Assembly: GCA_022775005.1 (NCBI GenBank)
Contig: JALFJR010000047.1
Span: forward strand, 20,325-84,324
Origin: Parabacteroides sp.
Lineage (GTDB): Bacteria; Bacteroidota; Bacteroidia; Bacteroidales; Tannerellaceae
Reading direction: 5' to 3'
Length of the DNA: 64,000 bases
Position numbers and translations under genes: made by a program. Each line of letters starts with the position of its first letter. Positions within the stretch are counted from its first letter, which is position 1. A model generated the notes under the pieces. The model was given only the letters and a program-made list of their open reading frames with translations. It did not search any database and had not been told where the DNA came from. Positions 25,591-34,706 of this stretch are shown here, piece by piece.

Positions 25591-27057
25591 ATGTTAAAGC
25601 ATACGAAGATTGTGGCTACCGTCTCTGACAAGCGTTGTGACGTGGAGTTTTTGGAGGCATTGTATAAAGCAGGTATGAATGTCGTGCGTTTGAACACGGC
25701 ACACTTGCAAGAGGAGGGTTTGACACGGATCGTCAATAACGTACGGGCTGTCTCCGATCGTATTGGCATCTTGATGGACACTAAAGGTCCGGAGGTGCGT
25801 ACGACCGCTACGGTAGGTGGTGATCCTATCGCATTCAAGACAGGCGATCGAGTAAAAATCACAGGAAATCCCGATCAGGAGAGTTCACACGAGTGCATCT
25901 ATGTCTCTTACCGTAATTTCGTGAACGACTTGGCGGTAGGCAGTGATATCTTGATTGATGATGGCGACTTAGAGTTGAAGGTAGTTGAGAAAACCGCGGA
26001 TTATTTGGTATGCGAGGCGCAGAACGAGGCCTCTTTGGGCAGTCGCAAGAGCGTGAATGTCCCCGGCGTGCGCATCAACTTGCCTTCGCTGACCGAGCGT
26101 GACCGCAAGAACATCTTGTGGGCGATCGAGCATGACTTGGATTTCATTGCGCACTCTTTCGTGCGTACGAAGCAGGATGTATTGGATATTCAGCGCATCC
26201 TTGATGAGCACAACAGCTCAATCAAGATTATCGCCAAGATTGAGAACCAAGAGGGTGTGGATAATGCGGATGAGATCTTGGAGGCAGCTTACGGTATCAT
26301 GATTGCCCGTGGCGATTTGGGTATCGAGGTGCCGGCAGAGAAGATCCCTGGCATTCAGCGTGTCTTGATCCGTAAGTGCGTGGCGGTGAAGAAGCCGGTG
26401 ATCGTGGCGACACAGATGTTGCACTCGATGATTAACAATCCGCGCCCGACCCGTGCGGAGGTGACAGATATTGCCAATGCGATCTATTATCGCACAGATG
26501 CGTTGATGTTGAGCGGGGAGACCGCTTATGGCAAATATCCGGTTGAGGCTGTGAAGACCATGACGAAGGTGGCTCGCGAGGCCGAGAAGACGAAGTTGGC
26601 GGCAAACGACATTCGTGTGCCTATCGAGGGCAACGACTTGGACGTAACTTCTTTCTTGGCCAAGCAGGCAGTGGAATCTTCCTCTAAATTGATGGTGAAG
26701 GCAATCATCACGGATAGTTACACAGGACGTACGGCACGCTATTTGGCCGCTTTCCGTGGTACCTCTACCGTATTCGCTATCTGCTACAATCCCCGTGTGA
26801 TGCGTATGTTGTCGCTCTCCTACGGTGTGTGGGCGGTTCATCAGCCTTACAACGACAGCCGTCGCAGTTATTTCTGCGACGCTTTGAAGCAGCTGATTCA
26901 GAGCGGATGGATCACTCCGGAGAACATGGTGGCCTATTTGAGCGGAAGCATCAACGAGGGTGGTACGACCTTCTTGGAGATCAACAACGTAGAAAAGGTA
27001 CTGAGGGCGGCTGGCGACTATCTGTTGCCCACTTTCAGGGAGCATACGAACAAATAA
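25591..27057 (+). CDS. pyk: Pyruvate kinase
   Basis: 488 residues; catalyses the last step of glycolysis, making ATP and pyruvate from phosphoenolpyruvate. Landmarks are HTKIVATVSDKRCDVEFLEAL, MDTKGPEVRTT, the catalytic Lys/metal region IKIIAKIENQEGV, MIARGDLGIEVP, KKPVIVATQMLHSMINNPRPTRAEV and DALMLSGETAYGKYPVEAV. The regulatory C-terminal domain is complete. The active-site segment reads VRLNTAH rather than the more usual VRLNFSH, a variation also seen elsewhere in Bacteroidetes. It follows aroQ by 78 bases and precedes the O-methyltransferase by 13. Confidence 0.96.
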   Translation: MLKHTKIVATVSDKRCDVEFLEALYKAGMNVVRLNTAHLQEEGLTRIVNNVRAVSDRIGILMDTKGPEVRTTATVGGDPIAFKTGDRVKITGNPDQESSHECIYVSYRNFVNDLAVGSDILIDDGDLELKVVEKTADYLVCEAQNEASLGSRKSVNVPGVRINLPSLTERDRKNILWAIEHDLDFIAHSFVRTKQDVLDIQRILDEHNSSIKIIAKIENQEGVDNADEILEAAYGIMIARGDLGIEVPAEKIPGIQRVLIRKCVAVKKPVIVATQMLHSMINNPRPTRAEVTDIANAIYYRTDALMLSGETAYGKYPVEAVKTMTKVAREAEKTKLAANDIRVPIEGNDLDVTSFLAKQAVESSSKLMVKAIITDSYTGRTARYLAAFRGTSTVFAICYNPRVMRMLSLSYGVWAVHQPYNDSRRSYFCDALKQLIQSGWITPENMVAYLSGSINEGGTTFLEINNVEKVLRAAGDYLLPTFREHTNK

Positions 27058-27070
27058 TAACGCACGGCTG

Positions 27071-27706
27071 ATGTTTACGGAAGAGATCGAATCCTATATC
27101 CTTTCCCATATCGACGAGGAGGGGGATCTGCTGAGGGCCTTGAATCGGGATGCCAATGTCAACCTCCTTCGTCCGCGTATGCTTTCTGGTCATCTGCAAG
27201 GACGACTCTTGAAGCTATTCTGTCGGATGATGCGTCCACATCGGGTGTTGGAGATCGGTACCTATACCGGATATGCCACGCTTTGCATGGCGGAGGGCTT
27301 GGAAGAGGGAGCCTTGGTGCATACGATCGAGGTTAACGACGAGATGGAGGATTTCATTCAGAAATATCTCTCCCGTTCGCCGCATCAAGCGAAGGTGCGG
27401 CTACACATTGGCGATGCGATGGAGATTATCCCACAGTTGGATGAGACCTTTGACCTGGTGTTCATTGACGCAGATAAGCGGCTTTACTCCGCCTATTATG
27501 ATCTGGTCTTCCCGAAAGTACGTGCGGGAGGGCTGATCTTGGCGGATAATACGCTGTGGGATGGCAAGGTAATTGAGGAGGTAGCTCCTGCGGATAAACA
27601 GACGCAGGGCATCCTCCATTTTAATGATAAGATCAAGGCTGACGATCGGGTAGAGAAGGTAATCCTTCCGATGCGCGATGGCTTGACCTTGATCTGGAAA
27701 AAGTAA
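27071..27706 (+). CDS. Class I SAM-dependent O-methyltransferase (TrmR/CCoAOMT-like)
   Basis: 211 residues. The cofactor motif is RVLEIGTYTGYATLCMAEGL, followed by HTIEVNDEMEDFI (acidic ribose-binding end), DLVFIDADKRLYSAYYDLV (metal/substrate loop typical of the caffeoyl-CoA O-methyltransferase fold) and GGLILADNTLWDGKV. Some bacterial members modify tRNA wobble uridine (TrmR), others small catechols; the context with rbfA leans toward translation, but this is inference. It lies 13 bases after pyk and 20 before rbfA. Confidence 0.85.
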   Translation: MFTEEIESYILSHIDEEGDLLRALNRDANVNLLRPRMLSGHLQGRLLKLFCRMMRPHRVLEIGTYTGYATLCMAEGLEEGALVHTIEVNDEMEDFIQKYLSRSPHQAKVRLHIGDAMEIIPQLDETFDLVFIDADKRLYSAYYDLVFPKVRAGGLILADNTLWDGKVIEEVAPADKQTQGILHFNDKIKADDRVEKVILPMRDGLTLIWKK

Positions 27707-27726
27707 TAGATCAAAGAGAAAGTGTT

Positions 27727-28062
27727 ATGGAAGGTACAAGATTACAGAAGATTGAGCGACTCTTACAGAAAGAGTTGGGTGATATTTTCCAGAAGCAGAC
27801 CCAGGCGATGCATGGGGTTCTGGTTTCTGTCAGTGTGGTACGTGTAAGCCCGGATTTAAGTGTGGCGAAAGCCTATTTGAGCATCTTCCCCTCGGCGAAG
27901 GGCGAGGAGCTGCTGAAGGCGATCCGTGCGAATACGAAGGCTATCCGTTATGACCTGGGGCAGCGGGTGCGCTTGCAGTTGCGTAAGATTCCTGAGTTGA
28001 GTTTCTTCATCGACGATTCATTAGACTACATCGAGCATATCGACTCTTTGTTGAATAAGTAA
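27727..28062 (+). CDS. rbfA: 30S ribosome-binding factor A
   Basis: 111 residues, single KH-like domain. RLQKIERLLQKELGDIFQ at the N-terminus, SVSVVRVSPDLSVAKAYLSIFP in the middle and the C-terminal PELSFFIDDSLDYIEHIDSLL are the conserved RbfA blocks. The protein assists maturation of the 30S subunit and 16S rRNA 5' end. The next gene starts 6 bases after the stop. Confidence 0.94.
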   Translation: MEGTRLQKIERLLQKELGDIFQKQTQAMHGVLVSVSVVRVSPDLSVAKAYLSIFPSAKGEELLKAIRANTKAIRYDLGQRVRLQLRKIPELSFFIDDSLDYIEHIDSLLNK

Positions 28063-28068
28063 TTCGCG

Positions 28069-29298
28069 TTGAATCTCTCTTTCTACATAGCACGGCGCTA
28101 TCTCTTCTCGAAGAAGTCGCACAACGCCATCAACATCATCTCGTTGGTGTCCGTGTGTGGAGTGGCCGTGGCGACCCTTGCGCTGGTGTGTGCGTTGTCG
28201 GTTTACAATGGGTTCAACGACCTGGTATCCTCGCTCTTTGGTCATTTTGACGCTGAGCTGAAAATTACCCCTGTCAAAGGAAAGGTGTTCGACCCGGAAA
28301 CTGAGGCGATGCGTGCCGTTGAAGCTTTACCGATGGTGGCTTGTTACAGCGAGGTGTTGCAAGACAATGTGTTGGTACGCTATCATGACCGGCAGGGGGT
28401 AGCGGTCTTGAAAGGTGTGGATGCCTCGTATGAGCAACTGACACAGATAGACAGCATTTTGATAGATGGCTCTTTTAAGCTGGCCGATGAGGTGGTGAAC
28501 TATGCGAACCTGGGTATAGGCTTGGCTTATGCTTTGGGTATCAATGCGGGATTTGTCACCCCTATGGAAATTTATGCGCCTAAGCGAGCGGAGCGGGTGA
28601 ATATGGCTAACCCTGCCTCCTCGTTTCAGTTGGAATATGCTTACATCGGGAGTGTCTTTCGGACCGATCAACAGCTCTATGACGATTCTTACTTGATTGT
28701 GCCGTTAGCCTTAGCTCGTTCACTGTTTGATTATGAGCATGAGGTGTCGGCCATTGAGCTGAAACTGCATGATTCAAAGCAGGTAGCACAGGCGAAACAG
28801 GAGATCAGTCGTTTGTTAGGGGAGGAGTTTAAGGTGCAAGACCGCTTTGAGCAGCAGGAAGATTCATTCCGCATGATGCAGATTGAGAAGTGGATGACCT
28901 TCTTGATTTTGACCTTTATTTTAGCCATCGCCCTCTTCAATGTGGTGGGTTCCCTCTCAATGCTGATGATCGAGAAGCAGGCGGATGTCGCGACACTTCG
29001 TAATTTGGGTGCGGATAACCGGTTGATCCGTCGTATTTTCTTGTTGGAGGGTTGGATGATTTCCGCTTTTGGCGCAGGCATCGGTATAGTGATCGGTGTG
29101 ACGTTATGCCTGTTGCAACAGACAATTGGATTTATCTCCTTGGGTGACGCTGCCGGAGCATTTGTGATTGATGCCTATCCGGTGCGGATAGCCGTGGGTG
29201 ATATAGTGACTATTCTCTGTACGGTCTTGTTGATCGGTTTCTTAGCCGCTTGGTATCCTGTGCGTTATTTGGCCAAACGATTCCGGATCGAGCAGTAG
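28069..29298 (+). CDS. LolC/LolE-like ABC transporter permease (FtsX family)
   Basis: 409 residues with the MacB/LolE plan: one N-terminal transmembrane helix (INIISLVSVCGVAVATLALVCALSV), a periplasmic domain of about 220 residues, and three C-terminal helices (WMTFLILTFILAIALFNVVGSL, WMISAFGAGIGIVIGVTLCLL, IVTILCTVLLIGFLAAWYP). The N-terminal SFYIARRYLFSKKSHNAINIIS is typical. Predicted to release lipoproteins from the inner membrane together with an ATPase encoded elsewhere. The start is a TTG at 28069, which gives the expected MNLSFYIARRY terminus; no ATG would preserve it. Confidence 0.88.
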   Translation: MNLSFYIARRYLFSKKSHNAINIISLVSVCGVAVATLALVCALSVYNGFNDLVSSLFGHFDAELKITPVKGKVFDPETEAMRAVEALPMVACYSEVLQDNVLVRYHDRQGVAVLKGVDASYEQLTQIDSILIDGSFKLADEVVNYANLGIGLAYALGINAGFVTPMEIYAPKRAERVNMANPASSFQLEYAYIGSVFRTDQQLYDDSYLIVPLALARSLFDYEHEVSAIELKLHDSKQVAQAKQEISRLLGEEFKVQDRFEQQEDSFRMMQIEKWMTFLILTFILAIALFNVVGSLSMLMIEKQADVATLRNLGADNRLIRRIFLLEGWMISAFGAGIGIVIGVTLCLLQQTIGFISLGDAAGAFVIDAYPVRIAVGDIVTILCTVLLIGFLAAWYPVRYLAKRFRIEQ

Positions 29299-29343
29299 GC
29301 GGCTGTTGTCGTTGCGGCCATACCTTCCTTTCCCTTTTTTTCT

Positions 29344-29351
29344 TACCTTTG
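29344..29351 (+). promoter_or_regulatory. -7 box of mutS
   Basis: TACCTTTG, 29 bases before the GTG start, with AAGGAG in between as a rare recognisable ribosome site. Confidence 0.55.
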
Positions 29352-29380
29352 CAGCAGTTAAAGATAAGGAGTTATAGAGC

Positions 29381-32002
29381 GTGGCGAAAATAGTGGAAAC
29401 CCCGTTGATGAAGCAATATTTCGACATCAAGGCAAAACACCCGGATGCGATCTTGCTTTTCCGTGTAGGCGATTTCTATGAGATGTATGGCGAGGATGCC
29501 GTGGTAGGTGCGGAGATCTTGGGGATCGTGCAGACCAAACGGGCCAATGGCGTGGCACAGCATGTGGAGATGGCCGGTTTCCCTCACCATGCGTTGGATT
29601 CCTACTTGCCTAAATTGGTGCGCGCGGGGAAGCGTGTGGCGATCTGTGATCAGTTGGAAGACCCAAAGATGACCAAGAAGCTGGTGAAGCGCGGCATTAC
29701 CGAATTGGTTACCCCCGGAGTCTCTATCAACGACAATATCTTGAACCACAAGGAGAATAACTTCTTATCCTCCATTCATTTCGTGAAAGATCATTGTGGC
29801 GTTGCCTTTTTGGATATCTCTACCGGTGAGTTCTTGACAGCGGAGGGTTCCGTGGATTACATGGATAAGCTGATCAACAATTTCTCGCCCAAAGAGGTGC
29901 TGATCGAGCGAGGCAACAAGAAACGCTTTGAGGAGGCTTTCGGCCCTCGTTATTTTGTCTTTGAGTTGGATGATTGGATCTTTACAACGAACGCAGCTGA
30001 GGATCGGTTGCTGAAACATTTTGAGACCAAGAACTTGAAAGGTTTCGGTGTGCAACACTTGAAGTTAGGCATTATCGCCTCAGGTGCTATTCTCTATTAT
30101 TTGGATCAAACACAGCATACGCATATTCAACACATCACGGCTCTCTCCCGCATTGAAGAGGAGCGTTTTGTCCGATTAGACAAGTTTACAGTGCGTAGCT
30201 TGGAGTTGGTTGACGCCATGAATGAGGGGGGCACCAGCCTGTTGCAGGTAATCGACAAGACCATCTCGCCGATGGGTTCGCGTATGCTTCGCCGGTGGAT
30301 GTTGTTCCCTTTGAAAGACCTCAAACCCATTCAGGAGCGACAGGATGTGGTGGATCATCTATTCCGTCATCCTGAGTTGAAGGAACTGTTGGAGACACAG
30401 TTAGAGCAGATTGGCGATTTGGAACGTATCATCTCGAAGGTGGCTGTCGGACGTGTCTCACCGCGGGAGGTCGTGCAGCTCAAGGTGGCATTGACCGCCT
30501 TGGAGCCGATCAAACAGGCCTGTATGACGAGTGAGGAGCCCAGTTTGCAACGGATTGGTGAGCAGTTGAATATTTGTGCCCTGATTCGTGATCGGATCGC
30601 GAAAGAGATTCAGCCGGATCCCCCTTCGTTGGTGAATAAAGGAGGTATCATCGCTACCGGGGTGAATGCGGAGCTGGATGAATTGCGTACGATTGCCTAT
30701 TCAGGCAAGGATTACCTGTTGAAAGTGCAGCAGCGAGAGAGCGAAGAGACCGGCATCCCCAGCTTAAAGATTGGTTTCAACAATGTTTTTGGCTACTATA
30801 TCGAGGTGCGTAATGCCCATAAGGATAAGGTGCCTGCCAGTTGGATACGCAAGCAGACCTTGGTGAATGCGGAGCGTTACATCACTGAGGAGTTGAAGGA
30901 ATACGAGGAGAAGATCTTGGGTGCGGAGGAGCGTATCCTCTCGTTAGAGACACGGCTCTTCAATGATTTAGTCTTGGCATTGAGCGAGTATATTCCTCCG
31001 ATTCAGATTGATGCTAACCAAATTGGTCGTTTGGATTGCCTGCTTTCGTTTGCGAAGGTGGCGGAGAGCAATCGTTATATCCGTCCGGTGGTGGATGAAA
31101 GTGACGTGATCGACATCAAAGGAGGAAGGCATGCGGTGATTGAAAAGCAGTTACCGCCAGGTGAACCCTATATCGCTAATGATGTCTATTTAGACAATGA
31201 GCGGCAGCAGATCATCATGATCACGGGTCCGAACATGGCGGGTAAGTCAGCCCTGCTTCGCCAGACCGCATTGATCACCCTCTTGGCACAGATTGGCTGT
31301 TTCGTGCCAGCTGAGAGCGCTCGAATAGGATTGGTTGATAAGGTGTTTACGCGTGTGGGAGCCTCTGATAACATCTCAGTGGGTGAGTCCACTTTTATGG
31401 TCGAGATGAATGAGGCAGCCGATATTCTCAACAACATGACAGCTCGCAGCTTGGTGTTGTTCGATGAGTTGGGACGAGGAACCAGTACCTACGACGGAAT
31501 CTCCATTGCGTGGGCCATCGTGGAATATATCCATGAGCATCCGAATGCCAAGGCGAAGACCCTTTTTGCCACGCATTATCATGAGCTAAACGAGATGGAG
31601 CGCAGTTTCCCTCGTATCAAGAACTTCAATGTCTCGGTGAAGGAGGTAGGCAACAAGGTGATTTTCTTACGTAAGCTGGTGCCGGGTGGTAGTGAACATA
31701 GTTTCGGTATTCATGTGGCGAAAATGGCCGGTATGCCGAAAAGTATCGTGAGCCGAGCCAACGAGATCCTGAAGCAGTTGGAAAAGGAGAATCGGCAAGA
31801 AGGTATCAGCGGCAAGTCGGTGAAGGCGGTTACGGCTCCTGCGGAGGGCTATCAACTCAGCTTCTTCCAGCTGGATGACCCGGTGTTGAGCCAGGTGCGG
31901 GATGAGATCCGCGACCTGGATGTCAACAACCTGACCCCGATTGAGGCGTTGAACAAGCTCAACGACATCAAGCGCATCATCACCGGGAAGACTCGTTCGT
32001 GA
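29381..32002 (+). CDS. mutS: DNA mismatch repair protein MutS
   Basis: 873 residues. The mismatch-recognition Phe-x-Glu-like segment is [17 protein letters not shown] near residue 30; the core and clamp follow; the ATPase has Walker [15 protein letters not shown] and Walker [19 protein letters not shown], then [13 protein letters not shown]. The C-terminal tail ([19 protein letters not shown]) is the usual dimer/tetramer helix. A GTG start at 29381 keeps the common [19 protein letters not shown]-terminus and sits after AAGGAG; the first ATG is at 29408. The 3' end overlaps the convergent DUF4252 gene by 23 bases. Confidence 0.96.
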   Translation: MAKIVETPLMKQYFDIKAKHPDAILLFRVGDFYEMYGEDAVVGAEILGIVQTKRANGVAQHVEMAGFPHHALDSYLPKLVRAGKRVAICDQLEDPKMTKKLVKRGITELVTPGVSINDNILNHKENNFLSSIHFVKDHCGVAFLDISTGEFLTAEGSVDYMDKLINNFSPKEVLIERGNKKRFEEAFGPRYFVFELDDWIFTTNAAEDRLLKHFETKNLKGFGVQHLKLGIIASGAILYYLDQTQHTHIQHITALSRIEEERFVRLDKFTVRSLELVDAMNEGGTSLLQVIDKTISPMGSRMLRRWMLFPLKDLKPIQERQDVVDHLFRHPELKELLETQLEQIGDLERIISKVAVGRVSPREVVQLKVALTALEPIKQACMTSEEPSLQRIGEQLNICALIRDRIAKEIQPDPPSLVNKGGIIATGVNAELDELRTIAYSGKDYLLKVQQRESEETGIPSLKIGFNNVFGYYIEVRNAHKDKVPASWIRKQTLVNAERYITEELKEYEEKILGAEERILSLETRLFNDLVLALSEYIPPIQIDANQIGRLDCLLSFAKVAESNRYIRPVVDESDVIDIKGGRHAVIEKQLPPGEPYIANDVYLDNERQQIIMITGPNMAGKSALLRQTALITLLAQIGCFVPAESARIGLVDKVFTRVGASDNISVGESTFMVEMNEAADILNNMTARSLVLFDELGRGTSTYDGISIAWAIVEYIHEHPNAKAKTLFATHYHELNEMERSFPRIKNFNVSVKEVGNKVIFLRKLVPGGSEHSFGIHVAKMAGMPKSIVSRANEILKQLEKENRQEGISGKSVKAVTAPAEGYQLSFFQLDDPVLSQVRDEIRDLDVNNLTPIEALNKLNDIKRIITGKTRS

Positions 32003-32441
32003 TCTCTTGTATATCTTGCAAGGTAAAGTTACCTTTCAGCTGGATCACGCTGAAGTTTTCTTCCGTGTCGGCCAACATGATCAGCTCCTTGATCAGCTCA
32101 CCCTGCTGTCGGATATAGAAATTGGCTTTTGTCCCTTTGTCTTTTACCCGCATCAGCTCTTCATACTCCTTACCGATCATACCGCTAAACTCCTTGCGCA
32201 TCTGCGCTTGGAGTTCCTTGCGCTCGGTGCTGAGTATCTGTAATCCATCAATTTTTCCCTGCATATTGGCCAGTTCCAACCCGATGTGCTCCATGGTGGG
32301 CATCATCTGGAACATCTTCTTGGAGATATAGACAGTCGTCACCTCATCCATATCGGCATACTTCGAGAACCACTTGTCTTGCGCGAAGCTAAAGCTGGAG
32401 ACACAGAGCAGCAGTCCCAATAGATATAATTTCATGCTCAT
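31980..32441 (-). CDS. DUF4252 family exported protein (distal copy)
   Basis: 153 residues starting with a signal peptide, [21 protein letters not shown], then [26 protein letters not shown], the DUF4252 N-terminal pattern in which an early Val-Thr-x-Val strand follows a short helix. The C-terminus reads [18 protein letters not shown], shared with the other copy (LIHIKGNINPADIEKI). Function is unknown. It is the last gene of the leftward ECF sigma operon, 4 bases after the membrane gene, and overlaps mutS by 23 bases at the 3' ends. Confidence 0.82.
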   Translation of the reverse strand: MSMKLYLLGLLLCVSSFSFAQDKWFSKYADMDEVTTVYISKKMFQMMPTMEHIGLELANMQGKIDGLQILSTERKELQAQMRKEFSGMIGKEYEELMRVKDKGTKANFYIRQQGELIKELIMLADTEENFSVIQLKGNFTLQDIQEITNESSR

Positions 32442-32445
32442 TGCT

Positions 32446-32844
32446 TTATTCCTTTAAATGTTTGTTGATAATCTGGTTGATTTGTCGCATCTCCTCGGTG
32501 GAGGCTTGGGCCTGTTCCAATCCCTTATTGAGGTTTTGCGAGAGCAAGACTAATGCCTTTTCAGCCACCAAGGCCGCCTCTTTTGGATCACTGAAGGTAT
32601 CGGCCATGACGGGCGGTTCGGAGGGTCGTTCAAGGGCGATCCAAAGCAAGGCCCCAGCGAAAGCCGCTGCGATCCCACTGATTCCGATCCACCATGGACG
32701 AAGCCTATGTGGATGGAGGCGAGGCTGTTCAGCTGCGGCTAACGCATCGATATGTGCGCTCAATCGTTTCTCCAGCCCTTCCGGTAGCTGGGCTTCCGTT
32801 TGTAGCGCCTGTTTGATCAGCGCATCAATCTGTTGTTCGTTCAT
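32446..32844 (-). CDS. Single-pass membrane protein, probable anti-sigma factor
   Basis: 132 residues: a cytoplasmic N-terminal helix-rich part (MNEQQIDALIKQALQTEAQLPEGLEKRLSAH), one transmembrane helix (WWIGISGIAAAFAGALLWIAL, about residues 50-70) and a 60-residue extracytoplasmic tail. The start overlaps the sigma gene stop by 4 bases (ATGA). The place and topology fit an anti-sigma factor for that ECF sigma, though I see no zinc-binding HxxxCxxC motif. The call rests on context, not on sequence similarity. Confidence 0.6.
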   Translation of the reverse strand: MNEQQIDALIKQALQTEAQLPEGLEKRLSAHIDALAAAEQPRLHPHRLRPWWIGISGIAAAFAGALLWIALERPSEPPVMADTFSDPKEAALVAEKALVLLSQNLNKGLEQAQASTEEMRQINQIINKHLKE

Positions 32845-33341
32845 AGATTCTCCTTTTTCAGTTTACCCTTGATGTATTTTCGTGCTCGTGAGAGCAATGT
32901 CCGCACGTTGGCCGGACTGAATCCCGTAATCTCCGCGATCTCTTCCACCGAACAATCCTCCATGCCTCGCAAGCGAATCACCTGTTGTTGGTTGGGTGGT
33001 AGTTCTTGGATCAGCCGAACCACCTGTCGCAGTTGGTCTCTCGTCTCTACCTGTCGCTCTGGCGAATCCTCGCAGTGAAGAATTACCGTCTCAAGCGGTT
33101 CACTCCGACTGTTGGTTCGAGGCGATCGGAGGAAATCCAAGCAGAGGTTACGCACGATGGTTACGGCAAATGCCTCCGGCTGTTGAACAGCCTCCAAGGA
33201 ATCTCGTTTGCTCCAGAGCTTGGTGTAAGCCTCTTGCAGGATGTCTTCCGCATCCTCGGGCGATTCTACCAAAGCGAGTGCGATGCGATAGAGTTTCGGA
33301 TGAAAGGAGAGAAAGCGTTGCTTGAACGTTTCCGCTTCCAT
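32841..33341 (-). CDS. ECF-type RNA polymerase sigma factor
   Basis: 166 residues. Region 2 (FHPKLYRIALALVESPEDAEDILQEAYTKLW) carries the ECF D-A-E-D-x-x-Q-E motif, and region 4 (LPPNQQQVIRLRGMEDCSVEEIAEITGFSPANVRTLLSRARKYI) has the DNA-binding helix-turn-helix. No other domain is present. It is second in the operon DUF4252, sigma, membrane protein, DUF4252, which is likely autoregulated as in other ECF systems; I could not define its target promoter in the 33796-33986 gap. Confidence 0.93.
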   Translation of the reverse strand: MEAETFKQRFLSFHPKLYRIALALVESPEDAEDILQEAYTKLWSKRDSLEAVQQPEAFAVTIVRNLCLDFLRSPRTNSRSEPLETVILHCEDSPERQVETRDQLRQVVRLIQELPPNQQQVIRLRGMEDCSVEEIAEITGFSPANVRTLLSRARKYIKGKLKKENL

Positions 33342-33348
33342 GCGTCTC

Positions 33349-33795
33349 CTATTTACTATTTTCTTCTACAATCTTTTCTATATCAGCAGGATTGATATTC
33401 CCTTTGATATGGATAAGGTTGCAGTCGTTACCCGTAGAGTAAAGGAGGATTTCCCGGATGCGATCTTTCTCGATCTTGAAGAGCACTTTCGTCCGTCCAT
33501 TGGCCTCATTGCTGGAGATAACTGTCTCGAAAGCTGGATCCTTGAAGTTGGAGATGGCTTTTTGAAAACGTTCCTTCGTATCCAAGGAACATCCGTCCAG
33601 CTCTAAGAGATCAACATTGTTCACCCCCAAGGTCTCCGTGAAGAGACTGGCTAACTTCATGGTGAATCCACCCACATGAACCGTGCTGGCCCCCTCCACG
33701 TCCTTGAAGGAGTTGAAAAGTTTCTCCACACTCTGTCCGTAACTCATTTGCGCGAAACATACGATCGCCACAAGTATCCATTTCATCTTTCGCAT
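33349..33795 (-). CDS. DUF4252 family exported protein (proximal copy)
   Basis: 148 residues with signal peptide MRKMKWILVAIVCFAQMSYGQ, then SVEKLFNSFKDVEGASTVHVGG and a C-terminal LIHIKGNINPADIEKIVEE, the DUF4252 pattern. One internal cysteine (LDGCSLD) and one near the end (GNDCNL) remain in the mature protein. It opens the ECF operon, 7 bases before the sigma gene. Two divergent DUF4252 paralogues bracketing one sigma/anti-sigma pair suggests a sensing or effector role, which is not established. Confidence 0.82.
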   Translation of the reverse strand: MRKMKWILVAIVCFAQMSYGQSVEKLFNSFKDVEGASTVHVGGFTMKLASLFTETLGVNNVDLLELDGCSLDTKERFQKAISNFKDPAFETVISSNEANGRTKVLFKIEKDRIREILLYSTGNDCNLIHIKGNINPADIEKIVEENSK

Positions 33796-33946
33796 GATCT
33801 TCTCTGTTTTTTATCGTTCTCAGCCACCCTTTGCGCGCTTTATCAGGTGGCCTTTGTTGAGAAGACGAAGATAAGCGGAATTTGTGACAAACTTTTTTTC
33901 CTCCCGAGGAAAATTTTGCTACATGGCGAGGAAATAAATAATTGTG

Positions 33947-33954
33947 TACCTTCG
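33947..33954 (+). promoter_or_regulatory. -7 box of the DUF4271 gene
   Basis: TACCTTCG, 32 bases before the ATG at 33987; identical in core to the nadA box (ACCTTCGCGCCGT in both). Confidence 0.5.
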
Positions 33955-33986
33955 CGCCGTCAACTGTAGCAAGGGTATTTAGAAGC

Positions 33987-34706
33987 ATGTTCGAGGGATT
34001 TGTGGGCATACGTTTGTGGGATGGACAATGGGTGAACGATGTGATTTTCGGTGTGGTATTCACATTGTTTGTCTGTTTCGCCATCGTATTCCAGGCCAAT
34101 TATCGACTGTTCCTGAAAATGCTCAATGACATCATCCATCTCAAGGAACGCCAGAACACCTTCGCTGTTTCGGGAGGTAACGAGTGGGTCTTCCGCAATT
34201 TCATGACGGTGCAAGCGCTGCTGCTTTGTGGGATCAGTCTTTTCGCTATCATGCGCATGAAGGGCTATCTCGATTTGTTGAGCGAATCACTCAAGCTATG
34301 GGTGTTGGCAGCGGTCGTTGGGCTGCTATTCCTATTCTATTGGGCCAAGCGTTGTTGTTATTGGATACTTGGTTTGGTCTTTGCGAATCCAGAGCAATAT
34401 CGGCTTTGGCGGACGGGGTATAATGCGTCGATAGGCTCGTGGGGAATGTTTCTTTATCTACCTACATTGTGGTTGCTTTTTGTCGAGTCATATCTGTATA
34501 TCCCTGTTAATTTGTTCGTATTTCTATATATATTAGGTAGATTTGTAATAATTAATAAGCTGATACGGATATTTCACAGGCGAAATAGTAGTTTTTTGTA
34601 TTTAAGTTTGTACCTTTGCGGCCAAGAAATACTACCATTGTTTTTTGTATATAAAGCAGTAGTTTATTTGTATAATTATTTTGGGTCAAGCACTCTATGG
34701 CATTGA
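33987..34706 (+). CDS. DUF4271 family membrane protein
   Basis: 239 residues with six or seven hydrophobic helices (VIFGVVFTLFVCFAIVFQ, WVLAAVVGLLFLFYW, SWGMFLYLPTLWLLFVESYLY, LFVFLYILGRFVIINKLIRIF, ILPLFFVYKAVVYLYNYF). The position immediately upstream of hemD is the usual one for DUF4271 in Bacteroidetes; function is unknown. The track start at 33942 lies before the -7 box, so I use the ATG at 33987. The last 10 bases overlap hemD. Its 3' quarter is visibly AT-richer than the surrounding genes and contains a -7 box. Confidence 0.8.
   Translation: MFEGFVGIRLWDGQWVNDVIFGVVFTLFVCFAIVFQANYRLFLKMLNDIIHLKERQNTFAVSGGNEWVFRNFMTVQALLLCGISLFAIMRMKGYLDLLSESLKLWVLAAVVGLLFLFYWAKRCCYWILGLVFANPEQYRLWRTGYNASIGSWGMFLYLPTLWLLFVESYLYIPVNLFVFLYILGRFVIINKLIRIFHRRNSSFLYLSLYLCGQEILPLFFVYKAVVYLYNYFGSSTLWH
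34611..34618 (+). promoter_or_regulatory. Possible internal -7 box for hemD
   Basis: TACCTTTG inside the 3' end of the DUF4271 gene, 78 bases before hemD, in an AT-rich context. Confidence 0.4.

Noticed and set aside
26218-27045. 275-residue minus-strand ORF
   Set aside because: Antisense to pyruvate kinase with a His/Arg-rich translation; a shadow of strong codon bias.
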